Assembly (NCBI RefSeq): GCF_003626645.1
Contig: NZ_RBAM01000001.1
Coordinates: 372,001 to 436,000, forward strand
Source: Streptomyces klenkii
GTDB taxonomy: Bacteria; Actinomycetota; Actinomycetes; Streptomycetales; Streptomycetaceae
Direction: 5' to 3'
Length of the DNA stretch: 64,000 nucleotides
Position 1 is the first letter of the stretch; every line of letters starts with the position of its first letter. This document shows, in pieces, positions 52,082 to 60,765 of this stretch. Position numbers and translations under genes: made by a program. The notes below the pieces were generated by a model that did no database searches, was not told the origin of the DNA, and worked only from the letters and a program-made list of their open reading frames with translations.

Positions 52082-53314
52082 TCAGTGGTTCGGTGAAGGC
52101 ACCGCGGCGAAGTTCTGGTAGCTGGCGAGGAGCTGCGTACAGCCCTCTTCCGTGGCGAACTGGGCGGCGTCGGCGCGTGCCTGGCCCGTGACGTGGCCGT
52201 TGTCGTTGAGGGCCGCGTCGAGGGCGCTGAGGAGTGCGTCGGGGTTGTCGGGCTGGAAGAGGTAGGCGTTGTGGCCGTGGGAGAGGATGCCGCTGATGCC
52301 TCCGCTGGAGGGGGTGACCACGGGGATTCCGGAAGCCATCGCTTCGACGACGGTGCGGCCGAAGGTCTCGTAAGGGCAGGCCGTGCAGAAGGCGTGGCAG
52401 GAGCCGTAGAGGGCGCTACGGTCAGCGCCGTGAACGAAGCCGAGGAGGTGGATCCGGGGTGAGACCGCGGCAGCCTGTTTTGCTATCCGGGCGGTGATGT
52501 CGCGGGGGCCGCCGCCGGCGATGAAGAGCGAGAGGTCTTCGTTGCCGGGCAAGGAGCTCAGCTTGCGGAAGGCCTCGATGATGAGGTCCACGCGCTTCTC
52601 GCGGGCGAGGCGGCCCAGGTAGAGCAGGCGTTTGCCACGGCCGTCGTAATGAGGCGCCAATCTGGAAAGGACTGCGGCGTCGGCGCGGCTGGCGCTGAAA
52701 GAGTCAATGTCGACGCTGTCGAAGGGGACTTGCTCGATCCGTACGTCGCTCAGCTCACGCAACGTAGCCGCGGCGTGGGGAGTCGCGCAGATGGCGGCGT
52801 CGAAATGGCGGTACACGTAACGCATGATGGGCGGGAAGAACCGGGTCCGCAGGTGACGTAGGACCGGATAGCTGCGGGCGGAATTGAAGTGGTCGCCTTG
52901 GTACTGGGCCACATAGGGCACGCCGTGCCGTCTTGCGTAAGCGTGACCCGGCATCCCCCACGAGGCGAAGAGGAAAGACCGTTCGGGGTCGGTGACGACC
53001 ACCAAGTCCGGCGCGAGCTCTTCCAGCGCGGCGTCGATCTGCGCGAGTGCGGCTCGGCGCGGGACGCGCAGCATCGGATAGGGCAGCCACGGCTTGGCGG
53101 CGTAGGGAATAACTTTCAGACCGGGCATGCCGGCCCCGGCCGGGGGACCGCCGTCGGGGGTTTCGGGGACCAGCAGGCATAAACGTACGTCCTGCTGTGC
53201 GGCGAACCACCGGGCTCGCTCCATGTTTCCCAGCGAGATGCCGCTGACCTCGGGCGGAAAACTCGCGGTGATCCAGACGACGGTCATCGGGGTTGTTTCG
53301 GCACGCGGGAGCAA
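52082..53314 (-). CDS. Glycosyltransferase family 4
   Basis: The product has 410 residues from TTG 53314, preceded by GGAGAGG with eight bases spacing. An internal ATG 53287 begins MTVVWITASFPPEVSG. It shows a GT-B fold: the N-lobe SFPPEVSGISLGN, a C-lobe GKRLLYLGRLAREKRVDLII, and the E-x7-E motif YETFGRTVVEAMASGIPVVTPSSGG that binds the nucleotide sugar. GT4 enzymes are retaining and build lipid or wall glycans. No other glycan genes are nearby. Confidence 0.88.
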   Translation of the reverse strand: MLPRAETTPMTVVWITASFPPEVSGISLGNMERARWFAAQQDVRLCLLVPETPDGGPPAGAGMPGLKVIPYAAKPWLPYPMLRVPRRAALAQIDAALEELAPDLVVVTDPERSFLFASWGMPGHAYARRHGVPYVAQYQGDHFNSARSYPVLRHLRTRFFPPIMRYVYRHFDAAICATPHAAATLRELSDVRIEQVPFDSVDIDSFSASRADAAVLSRLAPHYDGRGKRLLYLGRLAREKRVDLIIEAFRKLSSLPGNEDLSLFIAGGGPRDITARIAKQAAAVSPRIHLLGFVHGADRSALYGSCHAFCTACPYETFGRTVVEAMASGIPVVTPSSGGISGILSHGHNAYLFQPDNPDALLSALDAALNDNGHVTGQARADAAQFATEEGCTQLLASYQNFAAVPSPNH

Positions 53315-53532
53315 CTGAACGACCTCTCCATCAGGCTGAGGCTCTCCACGATGCGCGGATGCGCTGATGGGCGGATGGAGAGTGTGATGTGTGGGTTTTC
53401 AGTGGAACTGTGTGGCGTAGCGTGAACGCAGCCTAGCGCCTTGTACGCAGTGGGTGGAAGGTAGCCGATGTGCCGGTGAGACGGCTGTTGGCTGCTCGCT
53501 GTTGGTTGCCCGCTGCCGGTGACGTAGGCCCA

Positions 53533-54315
53533 TCAGTGGTGGTGGCCCTGCCGGCCGAGGGTCTCCACGGGGGTCGCGCCGGGGCGGGTCCACTGCGGCA
53601 CGGGGCGGCTGGTCGGGCCCCAGGTGGCGTTCCCGTCCGCGTCCGAGCGCCAGGACCAGCACGGGCCGCGGCCCTCGGGCCGGCCCTCGGGGTTGTCCTC
53701 CCACGCCTCGCCGCGGCCGTAGGGCGTCATGTCGAGCAGGCCGAGGGAGCCGTTGACCCGCTCGTTGCCGCGGCCCGTCGTGGAGTAGGTGAGGAACGCG
53801 CGGTCGCCGTCGCGCAGGAAGCAGGTGAGGTAACCCATGGGGTCGCCGACCGGCGCGGCCACGTCGCGCACCGAGTACCAGGGCTGGGTGTAGCCCATGA
53901 ACTCGACATAAGCTGCCACCTCCTCCCACCGGCCCGTGGTCAGGACGGCGAACGAGACTCCGCGGGCGTTGAGGTAGGCGGCGTCCTTCAGGTGCCAGGC
54001 CGTGGTGGTGCAGCCCTCGCACTGCCCCTGGTGCGGCGCGCCGTCGTACCACATGTGCTTGTAGACCACGAGCTCGTCGCGGCCCTGGAACAGGTCCAGG
54101 AAGGGGACCGGGCCGTCGGGTCCGACGACCTCGACCGTCCCGTCGAACTCCACCATCGGCAGCCGGCGGCGGGCCGCGGCGATCGCGTCGCCCTCGTGGG
54201 TGTAGGCCTTTTCGCGGACCAGGAGCTCGTCACGGGCGGCCTGCCAGGTGGCCAGGTCGACCACGGGCGGGCGCCCGGGCAGCGCGGTGGTCGGATCGTC
54301 CGGCGTAGGCGACAT
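53533..54315 (-). CDS. DUF899 (thioredoxin-like) protein
   Basis: The product has 260 residues. Helical start (LATWQAARDELLVREKAYTH), DUF899 core with YKHMWYDGAPHQGQCEGCTT (C-x2-C), VSFAVLTTGRWEEVAAYVEF, and FLTYSTTGRGNERVNGSLG before a DMTPYGRGEAWEDNP ending. The C-terminal ~45 residues are Gly/Trp/His-rich. Distantly related to the DUF899 protein at 44283. GGAGG lies five bases before ATG 54315. Activity is unknown. Confidence 0.82.
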   Translation of the reverse strand: MSPTPDDPTTALPGRPPVVDLATWQAARDELLVREKAYTHEGDAIAAARRRLPMVEFDGTVEVVGPDGPVPFLDLFQGRDELVVYKHMWYDGAPHQGQCEGCTTTAWHLKDAAYLNARGVSFAVLTTGRWEEVAAYVEFMGYTQPWYSVRDVAAPVGDPMGYLTCFLRDGDRAFLTYSTTGRGNERVNGSLGLLDMTPYGRGEAWEDNPEGRPEGRGPCWSWRSDADGNATWGPTSRPVPQWTRPGATPVETLGRQGHHH

Positions 54316-54467
54316 GGCGTCCTCCGTGATGTTCCGTCTCGTGCCGGGCAGCGTCGTTTCGTACAACGGCTGGCGTACCACGACTTTCGACAGCAGATTA
54401 GACGCGCGGCCCGGCCGGAACTCATTGCGACTTGGCGGTCACCCCACGATGTGCGGATCATTCCGCC

Positions 54468-55376
54468 ATGACCTCACAGACGATCAACGCGGCGGCCGCA
54501 GGTACCTGGACGCTGGGAGACCTCGCCGTCCACCGGATCGGCTTCGGCGCGATGCGCCTGCCGCAGACCGGCGAGGCGCTCGTCCCCGACGCCGTCCCGC
54601 GCGACCGCGACGAAGCGATCGGCGTATTGCGCCGCGCGATCGAGCTCGGCGTGAACCACATCGACACCGCCGCGTTCTACTTCTCCCCGCTGCGCTCCGC
54701 CAACGAACTGATCAACCGGGCCCTGGCCCCCTACCCGGACGACCTCGTCATCGCGACCAAGGTCGGCCCGGCCCGTGGCCCGTCCGGCGAGTGGGTGACC
54801 CATGCGACGGCCGGTCAGTTGCGCGGACAGGTCGAGGAGAACCTGCGCCAGCTCGGACGCGACCACCTGGACGTGGTGAACCTGCGCATCCTCGGTACCG
54901 GTTCGCTCGCCGAGCGGTTCGGGGCGCTGGCCGAGCTGCGCGACGCCGGACTCATCCGCCACCTCGGCATCTCCAATGTCATCCCCGCACAGCTCGCCGA
55001 AGCACAGGCCATTGCTCCAGTGGTGTGCGTGCAGAACCCGTACGGGATCGGCATGCGCCCCGACCAGGACGAGCTCGTTCGTATCTGCGGCGAGCAGGGC
55101 GTCGCCTTCGTGCCGTTCTACGCGATCGCGGCCACCGGGCGCGAGGCCGGGGCGGCCGGCGGCGAGCACCCGGAGATCCTGGCCGTCGCCCGGGCACACG
55201 GAGTCGGCCCGGCCCAGGTGCGGATCGCCTGGACCCTGCACCGCGGTCCGCACGTCCTGGCCATCCCCGGCACCGGCAACCCGGACCACCTGGCGTCCAA
55301 CGTCTCCGCCGGGGCCCTGCGCCTGTCGGAGGACGAGCTTGCCGCTCTCGAGTCCGTTCACCGCAGAGGTCTCTGA
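54468..55376 (+). CDS. Aldo/keto reductase
   Basis: The product has 302 residues. The TIM-barrel AKR has RIGFGAMRLP, the D-x4-Y motif DTAAFYF, the Lys of IATKVG, and a C-terminal PHVLAIPGTGNPDHLASNV cofactor loop. The usual His of the catalytic tetrad is replaced by Asn (DHLDVVNLRIL), a variation common in one bacterial subgroup. NADPH use and the substrate are unproven. There is no strong ribosome site. A 9-bp tandem repeat follows the stop. Confidence 0.85.
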   Translation: MTSQTINAAAAGTWTLGDLAVHRIGFGAMRLPQTGEALVPDAVPRDRDEAIGVLRRAIELGVNHIDTAAFYFSPLRSANELINRALAPYPDDLVIATKVGPARGPSGEWVTHATAGQLRGQVEENLRQLGRDHLDVVNLRILGTGSLAERFGALAELRDAGLIRHLGISNVIPAQLAEAQAIAPVVCVQNPYGIGMRPDQDELVRICGEQGVAFVPFYAIAATGREAGAAGGEHPEILAVARAHGVGPAQVRIAWTLHRGPHVLAIPGTGNPDHLASNVSAGALRLSEDELAALESVHRRGL

Positions 55377-55386
55377 GCATCGGAGG

Positions 55387-55413
55387 ACCGGGGGTACCGG
55401 GGGTACCGGGGGC
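55387..55413. repeat. Three tandem 9-bp repeats after an aldo/keto reductase stop
   Basis: ACCGGGGGT is repeated three times (last base differs), 10 bases beyond the TGA. The remaining ~200 bases to the next gene hold nothing recognisable. Confidence 0.85.
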
Positions 55414-55616
55414 ATGGATCTGGGCGGTCAATGGTGGCGCTTAAGGGTGCTCTTGGCGATGCCTGCGGCCGGGGTGCGAGGGCCGGGGCAGGCCGCGCGG
55501 TTATATGACCAGGGTTGCGCGCCGAGGGGCTCCGCGCTCCCTCGGGAGCCGGGAACGGTTGGTGATCAGCCCTGAGCCCATGCGAGCGAGCGACGGAGCG
55601 AGGGAGCGAAGGAGCC

Positions 55617-57092
55617 ATGGACGGAACACGTGAAGACCAGGGAAACGGCACGTACGACGTGGTCGTGCTGGGCGCCGGTCCGGTCGGCCAGAACGTTGCC
55701 GACCGCGCTCGCGCCGCCGGCCTCACCGTCGCCGTCGTCGAGCGGGAGCTCGTCGGCGGTGAATGCTCCTACTGGGCCTGCGTCCCCAGCAAGGCGCTGC
55801 TCCGGCCGGTCATCGCGGTCGCCGACGCCCGTCGCGTGGACGGTGCCCGGCAGGCGGTCACCGGCCGGCTCGACACCGCGGCGGTCTTCGCTCGCCGTAA
55901 CTACTTCGTGTCCGGCTGGGACGACACCGGGCAGGCCGAGTGGGTCAAGTCCGTCGGCGCCGACCTCTTCCGCGGCCACGGCCGGCTCGACGGTCCCCGT
56001 CGTGTCACGGTCACCAGGGACGACGGCGCGCGGCACACCCTCACCGCCCGCCATGCAGTGGCCGTCGCCACCGGCAGCCGACCGCTGCTGCCCGGCATCG
56101 AGGGCATCGAGGAGGCCAGGCCCTGGACGAACCGTCAGGGCACCGACTCCGGCACGGTTCCCGGCCGGCTCGCCATCGTCGGCGGCGGCGGGGTCGGCAT
56201 CGAGATGGCCACCCTCTGGCAGGGCCTGGGCTCCCAGGTCACCCTGATCGTGCGCCACGGCCTGATCCCCCGTATGGAACCCTTCGCGGGCGAGCTGGTC
56301 GCACGCGGCCTCACCGAGGCGGGCGCGGACGTACGGACCGGCGTGCAGGTGACCGGGCTGCGACGCCCGGACCCCGCCGGCCCCGTCACCGTCACCCTCG
56401 ACGACGGCAGCGAGGTGGAGGTGGACGAAGTCATGTTCGCCACCGGCCGGACCCCCGCCACCGACGACATCGGCCTGGACAGCGTCGGCCTCGCCCCCGG
56501 CACCTGGCTGGACGTGGACACCACCTGCCTGGTCCGCGGCGTCGACGGTGCATGGCTCTACGCCCTCGGTGACGTCAACCACCGCGCTCTCCTCACCCAC
56601 CAGGGCAAATACCAGGCGCGTACCGCGGGCGACGCCATCGCCGCCCGCGCCGCCGGCCGCCCCCTCGACGACGGCCCCTGGGGCGACCACGCCACCACCG
56701 CCGATCAGCACGCCGTCCCCCAGGTCTTCTTCACCGATCCCGAGGCGGCGGCCGTGGGCCTGACCTCCGAGCAGGCGGTCCGCGCCGGCCACCGGGTCAA
56801 GACCGTCGACACCGACTTCAACGCCGCCCAGGGCGCCGACCTCCACGCCGACCACTACCAGGGCCACGCCCGGATGGTCGTCGACCTGGACCGGGAGGTC
56901 CTGCTCGGGGTGACCTTCGTCGGCCCGGGGGTCAGCGAGCTCCTGCACTCGGCGACGATCGCCGTCGCCGGCGAGGTTCCGCTCAAACGGCTGCGGCACG
57001 CGGTGGCCTGCTTCCCGACCGTCAGCGAAATCTGGCTCGTGCTCCTCGCCGCCTATTTCCGGGACCGGGACCGGGACCGGGACCGGGGCTGA
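55617..57092 (+). CDS. Flavin disulfide-reductase-family protein with altered active site
   Basis: The product has 491 residues. FAD-binding GAGPVG near 20; redox Cys pair GGECSYWACVPSK near 50 with four residues between, as in lipoamide and mercuric reductases. NAD(P) motif GGGGVGIEMATLW near 188 and the ALGDVNHRALLTHQG FAD segment follow. The C-terminal dimer domain, however, has FPTVSE where the family has HPTxxE, so the catalytic base His is replaced by Phe. A quinone or soluble-acceptor oxidoreductase is more likely than a disulfide reductase. The C-terminal RDRDRDRDRG comes from a hexanucleotide repeat (57059-57084). Confidence 0.82.
   Translation: MDGTREDQGNGTYDVVVLGAGPVGQNVADRARAAGLTVAVVERELVGGECSYWACVPSKALLRPVIAVADARRVDGARQAVTGRLDTAAVFARRNYFVSGWDDTGQAEWVKSVGADLFRGHGRLDGPRRVTVTRDDGARHTLTARHAVAVATGSRPLLPGIEGIEEARPWTNRQGTDSGTVPGRLAIVGGGGVGIEMATLWQGLGSQVTLIVRHGLIPRMEPFAGELVARGLTEAGADVRTGVQVTGLRRPDPAGPVTVTLDDGSEVEVDEVMFATGRTPATDDIGLDSVGLAPGTWLDVDTTCLVRGVDGAWLYALGDVNHRALLTHQGKYQARTAGDAIAARAAGRPLDDGPWGDHATTADQHAVPQVFFTDPEAAAVGLTSEQAVRAGHRVKTVDTDFNAAQGADLHADHYQGHARMVVDLDREVLLGVTFVGPGVSELLHSATIAVAGEVPLKRLRHAVACFPTVSEIWLVLLAAYFRDRDRDRDRG
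57059..57084. repeat. Hexanucleotide repeat at a gene 3' end
   Basis: GGGACC is repeated four times in frame, encoding Arg-Asp dipeptides directly before the stop. Confidence 0.88.
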
Positions 57093-57116
57093 GGCGCTGA
57101 GCCGGCGGCCGGAGTC

Positions 57117-57884
57117 TCATCCGCGTTCGCGCAGGTACGCCTCCAGCTCGGCGGCCCCGGTCAGCATCGCCCGCCCGCGGGTGGACAGCCGGCCGCGCCA
57201 GTCGCGCAGGGCGGCCTCCAGCGGCTCCAGCCCGCCGGCCGCCCGCACCTGGGCGATCAGCGGGGCGATCTGCTCCAGCAGGTAGCCGCCCCGCCTGAGC
57301 TGGTGGGCCAGCCGGGCGTCCCGTACGTCGGCCTCGTCGTAGACGCGGTATCCGGTCAGCGGGTCGCGGCGCGGGCGTACCAGCCCGGCGCGCTCCCATT
57401 TGCGCAGCGTCGCGGGCCGGATGCCGAGCTTCTCCGCCAGCGGCCCGATGAACGTGCTGCCGGGCCCGGACGCCTCGATCGGCTCGGCCCCCGCACCGGG
57501 TTCGGCCCTCGCACCCGGTTCGGACGCCGTGGTCGGCCCCAGGTCGCGCAGGGAGCTCTCCACGGCCTGGAGGGTCCGGCGGTCGTCGAGGAGCTGGGCG
57601 TGGCTGACGTCGATGAGGTGGAACGCCTCATCGACCGCGCCCTCGTTCACGCCTCGCATGATCGACGTCGCCGTCGGGTGCCCGTGGCCGGGCACCAGGG
57701 CGAGGAACGCGCGAAGGGCCGCCGCGTGCAGCGGCGTATAGGTGCGGTAGCCGTGGGCGGTGCGACCGGCGGCCGGGAGGATGCCGGCCTCCTCGTAGTT
57801 CCTGACCGCCTGCGTGGACAGACCGTGCTCGCGCGCCAGATCAACCGGCCTGAGCTGCCTGCCCGTTTTAAGGTTTTGCCCCAT
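57117..57884 (-). CDS. Double MerR-type transcriptional regulator
   Basis: The product has 255 residues with two MerR winged helices. One lies at about 13-62 (LAREHGLSTQAVRNYEEAGIL, YRTYTPLHAAALRAFLAL); a second at about 148-200 (LAEKLGIRPATLRKWERAGLV, GYRVYDEADVRDARLAHQL). The linker is Ala/Glu/Pro-rich. This layout is that of the TioE-type regulators. It is divergent from an erythromycin-esterase-like gene with a 7-bp inverted repeat in the 58-base gap, so it probably controls that gene. The start ATG 57884 lacks a strong ribosome site. Confidence 0.85.
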   Translation of the reverse strand: MGQNLKTGRQLRPVDLAREHGLSTQAVRNYEEAGILPAAGRTAHGYRTYTPLHAAALRAFLALVPGHGHPTATSIMRGVNEGAVDEAFHLIDVSHAQLLDDRRTLQAVESSLRDLGPTTASEPGARAEPGAGAEPIEASGPGSTFIGPLAEKLGIRPATLRKWERAGLVRPRRDPLTGYRVYDEADVRDARLAHQLRRGGYLLEQIAPLIAQVRAAGGLEPLEAALRDWRGRLSTRGRAMLTGAAELEAYLRERG

Positions 57885-57921
57885 AGCTCTGCCAATATCG
57901 CGGGAAAGTTTCAACCGAAAG

Positions 57922-57939
57922 TTCAACGATACCGTTGAA
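57922..57939. promoter_or_regulatory. Inverted repeat between double-MerR and esterase genes
   Basis: TTCAACG-ATAC-CGTTGAA is a perfect 7-bp dyad ending four bases before the esterase ATG. It is a likely operator of the divergent MerR-type protein. Confidence 0.65.
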
Positions 57940-57942
57940 TGC

Positions 57943-59163
57943 ATGGCTACCGACATCAAAGACGCCGCCCATGCCGTCGACGCTGCCGGCATTATGAGGC
58001 TGCTCCCGACCCGGCCCCGGCTGCTGGCGCTGGGCGAGCCCACCCACCGCGAGGACGCTCTGCTCGACCTGCGCAACGAGCTCTTCCGGCAGCTCGTCCA
58101 GCTCGTCGAAGAGGAGGGCTACCGGACCATCGCGATCGAGATCGACTGCATGGCCGCCTTGGTGGTGGACGACTACGTCACCTCGGGCACGGGCACCCTC
58201 GACGAGGTCATGGAGTGCGGATTCAGCCACGGATGGGGCGCGTCCGCGGCCAACCGTGAGCTCGTGCGCTGGATGCGTGCCTACAACGACGGCCGGCCCG
58301 CGTCCGACCGGCTCCGCTTCGCCGGTTTCGACGGCCCGCTGGAGATCGCCGGCGCCGCGAGTCCCCGGCAGGCCCTCACCGCGCTCCACGCCTACCTCGC
58401 GGCCCGCGTGGCCGCGGACCTGCTCCCCTGCACCGCGGAAACGCTCGACCACCTGCTCGGCAGCGACGACCGGTGGACCAACCCCGCCGCGATGACGGAC
58501 CCGTCCGAGTCCGTCGGGCAGTCGGCCGAGGCCGGTCAGTTGCGGCTGATCGCCGACGATCTGGTGGCGCTGCTCGACGCGCAGACGCCGCACCTGCTCG
58601 CGGCGGCCTCGCGGGAGGACTGGGACCGGGCGCGCCTGTACGGGCGCACCGCCACCGGCCTGCTGCGCTACCACCACTGGATGGCCGACACCTCACCGGC
58701 CCGCATGACGCGGCTGTGCGCGCTGCGGGATTTGATGATGGCCCACAACCTCCTTGCCATCGCCGCTCGGGGCCCGGCGTTCATCCACGCCCACAACTCC
58801 CATCTCCAGCGGGAGAAGAGCTCGATGCAGATGTGGCAGGGGCCGGTGGAGTGGTGGAGCGCTGGTGCGCTGGTGAGCGCCCGGCTCGGCGAGGACTACG
58901 CCTTCGTGTCCACGGCCGTCGGCACGATCCGGCACCAGGGCGTGGACACTCCGCCCCCGGACACCGTCGAAGGGGTCCTGTACGCGCTCCCGGAGGACCG
59001 CTGCGTCATCGACGCTCGGCGGTTGGCCGTCACCCTCGGCGATACGCGGCTCGTACGCCGCACATCCCCTTGGTTCGGCTACGCCTCGTTCGACCCGGCC
59101 CACCTGGCGGACAGTGACGGCATCGTGTTCGTCAAGGACGTCCCGCAGAGTCGCCGGAGCTGA
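57943..59163 (+). CDS. Erythromycin esterase-family protein
   Basis: The product has 406 residues. Ere-type signatures are LGEPTHREDALLDLRN (catalytic His region), IAIEIDC (Glu), and AFIHAHNSHLQRE near 280 (second His). EreA/B hydrolyse the macrolide lactone; most chromosomal homologues in actinobacteria, often called succinoglycan-biosynthesis- or Ere-like, have untested substrates. The start ATG follows a dyad at four bases, so translation may be leaderless or weakly initiated. The stop lies in a 5-bp GAGCT repeat. A double-MerR regulator is divergent. Confidence 0.85.
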   Translation: MATDIKDAAHAVDAAGIMRLLPTRPRLLALGEPTHREDALLDLRNELFRQLVQLVEEEGYRTIAIEIDCMAALVVDDYVTSGTGTLDEVMECGFSHGWGASAANRELVRWMRAYNDGRPASDRLRFAGFDGPLEIAGAASPRQALTALHAYLAARVAADLLPCTAETLDHLLGSDDRWTNPAAMTDPSESVGQSAEAGQLRLIADDLVALLDAQTPHLLAAASREDWDRARLYGRTATGLLRYHHWMADTSPARMTRLCALRDLMMAHNLLAIAARGPAFIHAHNSHLQREKSSMQMWQGPVEWWSAGALVSARLGEDYAFVSTAVGTIRHQGVDTPPPDTVEGVLYALPEDRCVIDARRLAVTLGDTRLVRRTSPWFGYASFDPAHLADSDGIVFVKDVPQSRRS

Positions 59164-59231
59164 GCTGAGCTGGGCTGGGCTGCAAGCTCGGTTCGGGCTC
59201 GCTTCCTTGCTCTGAGCTTCCCCAGCGGCTC

Positions 59232-60071
59232 TCACCGGCGGGCGTGGAAGATCCCCCAGGAGAGGAGGCCGTTCTCGCAGGCGTGAACCCACAGGGGCAG
59301 GTTCTTCCGCAGCCGTTCCACGTACTCCTCGCCGACGGTGCCGGTGAGTTCCTGGCCGCGCCGCTGCACCTCCTCGGTGAGGCGGGTGTAGTGCGGGAGC
59401 AGGTTCTCGCTCAGGTCGTCGAAGTGCACCTGTCCCAGCCCGAGTCCGGTGAGCTGTTCGCGGACGAAGTCCGGCGTGGCGAGGTCGGTGACGTGCAGCC
59501 GCTCGCACACCGGGCGCAGCGCGTCCTGGTGGGTGTCGCCGGCCGCCATGACGTCGGTGAGGACGAGGCCGCCACCAGGGGCGAGGACGCGTACGGCCTC
59601 CGCGAGCATGTGCGCCCGGTCGCCGCTGTGCACGAGCGCTTCCTGGGTCCAGACGACGTCGAACCGTCCGTCCGGCGCGGGGATGTCGTGGAAGGATCCG
59701 GCGACGACGTCGATGAGGGTGTCGAGACCGTGGCGGGTGTTGAGCTCGCGGTGCCGCCGGTTCTGTACGTCGCTGATGTTGAGCGCGACGATGCGGCAGC
59801 CGTAGGTCCGGGCGAGGTGGCGGGCCGCGCCGCCGTAGCCCGAGCCGAGGTCGAGAACGGTGCGGCCAGGGCCGAGGAGGTCGGCCACCCGGGCGGCCAC
59901 TTGGGCGTCGGTGCGCTGGGTCGCCCGGAGGACCGGCTCGTCGGGGTGCTCGTAAATGCCGGTGTGGATGTCCTCGCCGCCCCACACGGAGGAGTAGAAG
60001 CCGTCGACGTCGGCGGAGTTGTAGTACGCACGGGCTGTGTTCGCTGCGTGCACGGTCGTGTCATCACCCAT
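59232..60071 (-). CDS. Sarcosine/dimethylglycine-type N-methyltransferase
   Basis: The product has 279 residues. The opening ARAYYNSADVDGFYSSVWGG and HTGIYEHPDEP, motif I VLDLGSGYGGAARHL, LNISDVQNRRHRELN, and VVWTQEALVHSGDR match the glycine-betaine-forming sarcosine/dimethylglycine N-methyltransferase group. That would make betaine, an osmolyte, from sarcosine or dimethylglycine. No glycine methyltransferase partner is adjacent, so the substrate is uncertain. ATG 60071 is favoured over an earlier ATG. Confidence 0.82.
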   Translation of the reverse strand: MGDDTTVHAANTARAYYNSADVDGFYSSVWGGEDIHTGIYEHPDEPVLRATQRTDAQVAARVADLLGPGRTVLDLGSGYGGAARHLARTYGCRIVALNISDVQNRRHRELNTRHGLDTLIDVVAGSFHDIPAPDGRFDVVWTQEALVHSGDRAHMLAEAVRVLAPGGGLVLTDVMAAGDTHQDALRPVCERLHVTDLATPDFVREQLTGLGLGQVHFDDLSENLLPHYTRLTEEVQRRGQELTGTVGEEYVERLRKNLPLWVHACENGLLSWGIFHARR

Positions 60072-60275
60072 GCCGCAATCTTCTGCACCGCTCAGGGGGC
60101 GCAAACCTCAGGCACGGTCATGCCATCCGTTGTGGTGGAGCGCGGTCGAAGCCGCCGAGTGCCGTCCCCTCCCGTCCCCTCCCGACCCGTTTCGTGAACC
60201 GGACGTCGCCCCGCCGCGTCCTCCCGAGGTGACGGCGAAGCCAGGCGTGCGTCACGCGGAGGGGGCGGGTGCCGG

Positions 60276-60677
60276 ATGTCGGGTGAAGTGGCAGGGGGCG
60301 TGCTGTGCGCCCTCGCGGGTCTGGTGTGCCTGTGGGCGGGTGTCCGCGAGTGGCGGTTGCTGAGCCGGCTGCGGCGGTACGGGGTGCACGCCGAGGGCGT
60401 GGTGGTCGGCCGGGAGCGCCTCGCGTCGGACGATCCGTGGACGCCGGTGATCGAGTACGCCGACGGGCAGGGGCTGCGTACCCGGTTCCGGCCCCAGGTG
60501 ACCGGCACGGGCCTCGGGCTGGACATCGGGGCCCACGTGCCGGTCGTGTACCTGCCCGAGCGGCCTGAAACGGCCCGGTTGTTCACCAAGAGGCACCGCG
60601 CGATGGCTGTCGTCGGCCTGTTGATCGGCGGGACGGTGTTCCTCGGTGTCGCGGTCCTGATCGCCCTGACCCGTTGA
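60276..60677 (+). CDS. DUF3592 membrane protein
   Basis: The product has 133 residues. N-terminal span (GVLCALAGLVCLWAG), a small beta domain (GVVVGRERLASDDPWTPVIEYADGQG then VPVVYLPERPETARL), and a C-terminal span (VVGLLIGGTVFLGVAVLIA). This is the DUF3592 layout, of unknown function. The stop codon lies inside an 8-bp tandem repeat. Confidence 0.75.
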   Translation: MSGEVAGGVLCALAGLVCLWAGVREWRLLSRLRRYGVHAEGVVVGRERLASDDPWTPVIEYADGQGLRTRFRPQVTGTGLGLDIGAHVPVVYLPERPETARLFTKRHRAMAVVGLLIGGTVFLGVAVLIALTR

Positions 60678-60690
60678 CCCGTTGACCCGT
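60667..60690. repeat. 8-bp tandem repeat that duplicates a stop codon
   Basis: TGACCCGT is repeated three times; the middle copy supplies the TGA of the DUF3592 gene. Confidence 0.9.
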
Positions 60691-60765
60691 TGGCCTGCCC
60701 TGGCGACCGTCCTCGCCTACCGGGTCGGGTTACCGGGCCGGGCCGGCCTCCGGAGCCGCCTGAGA

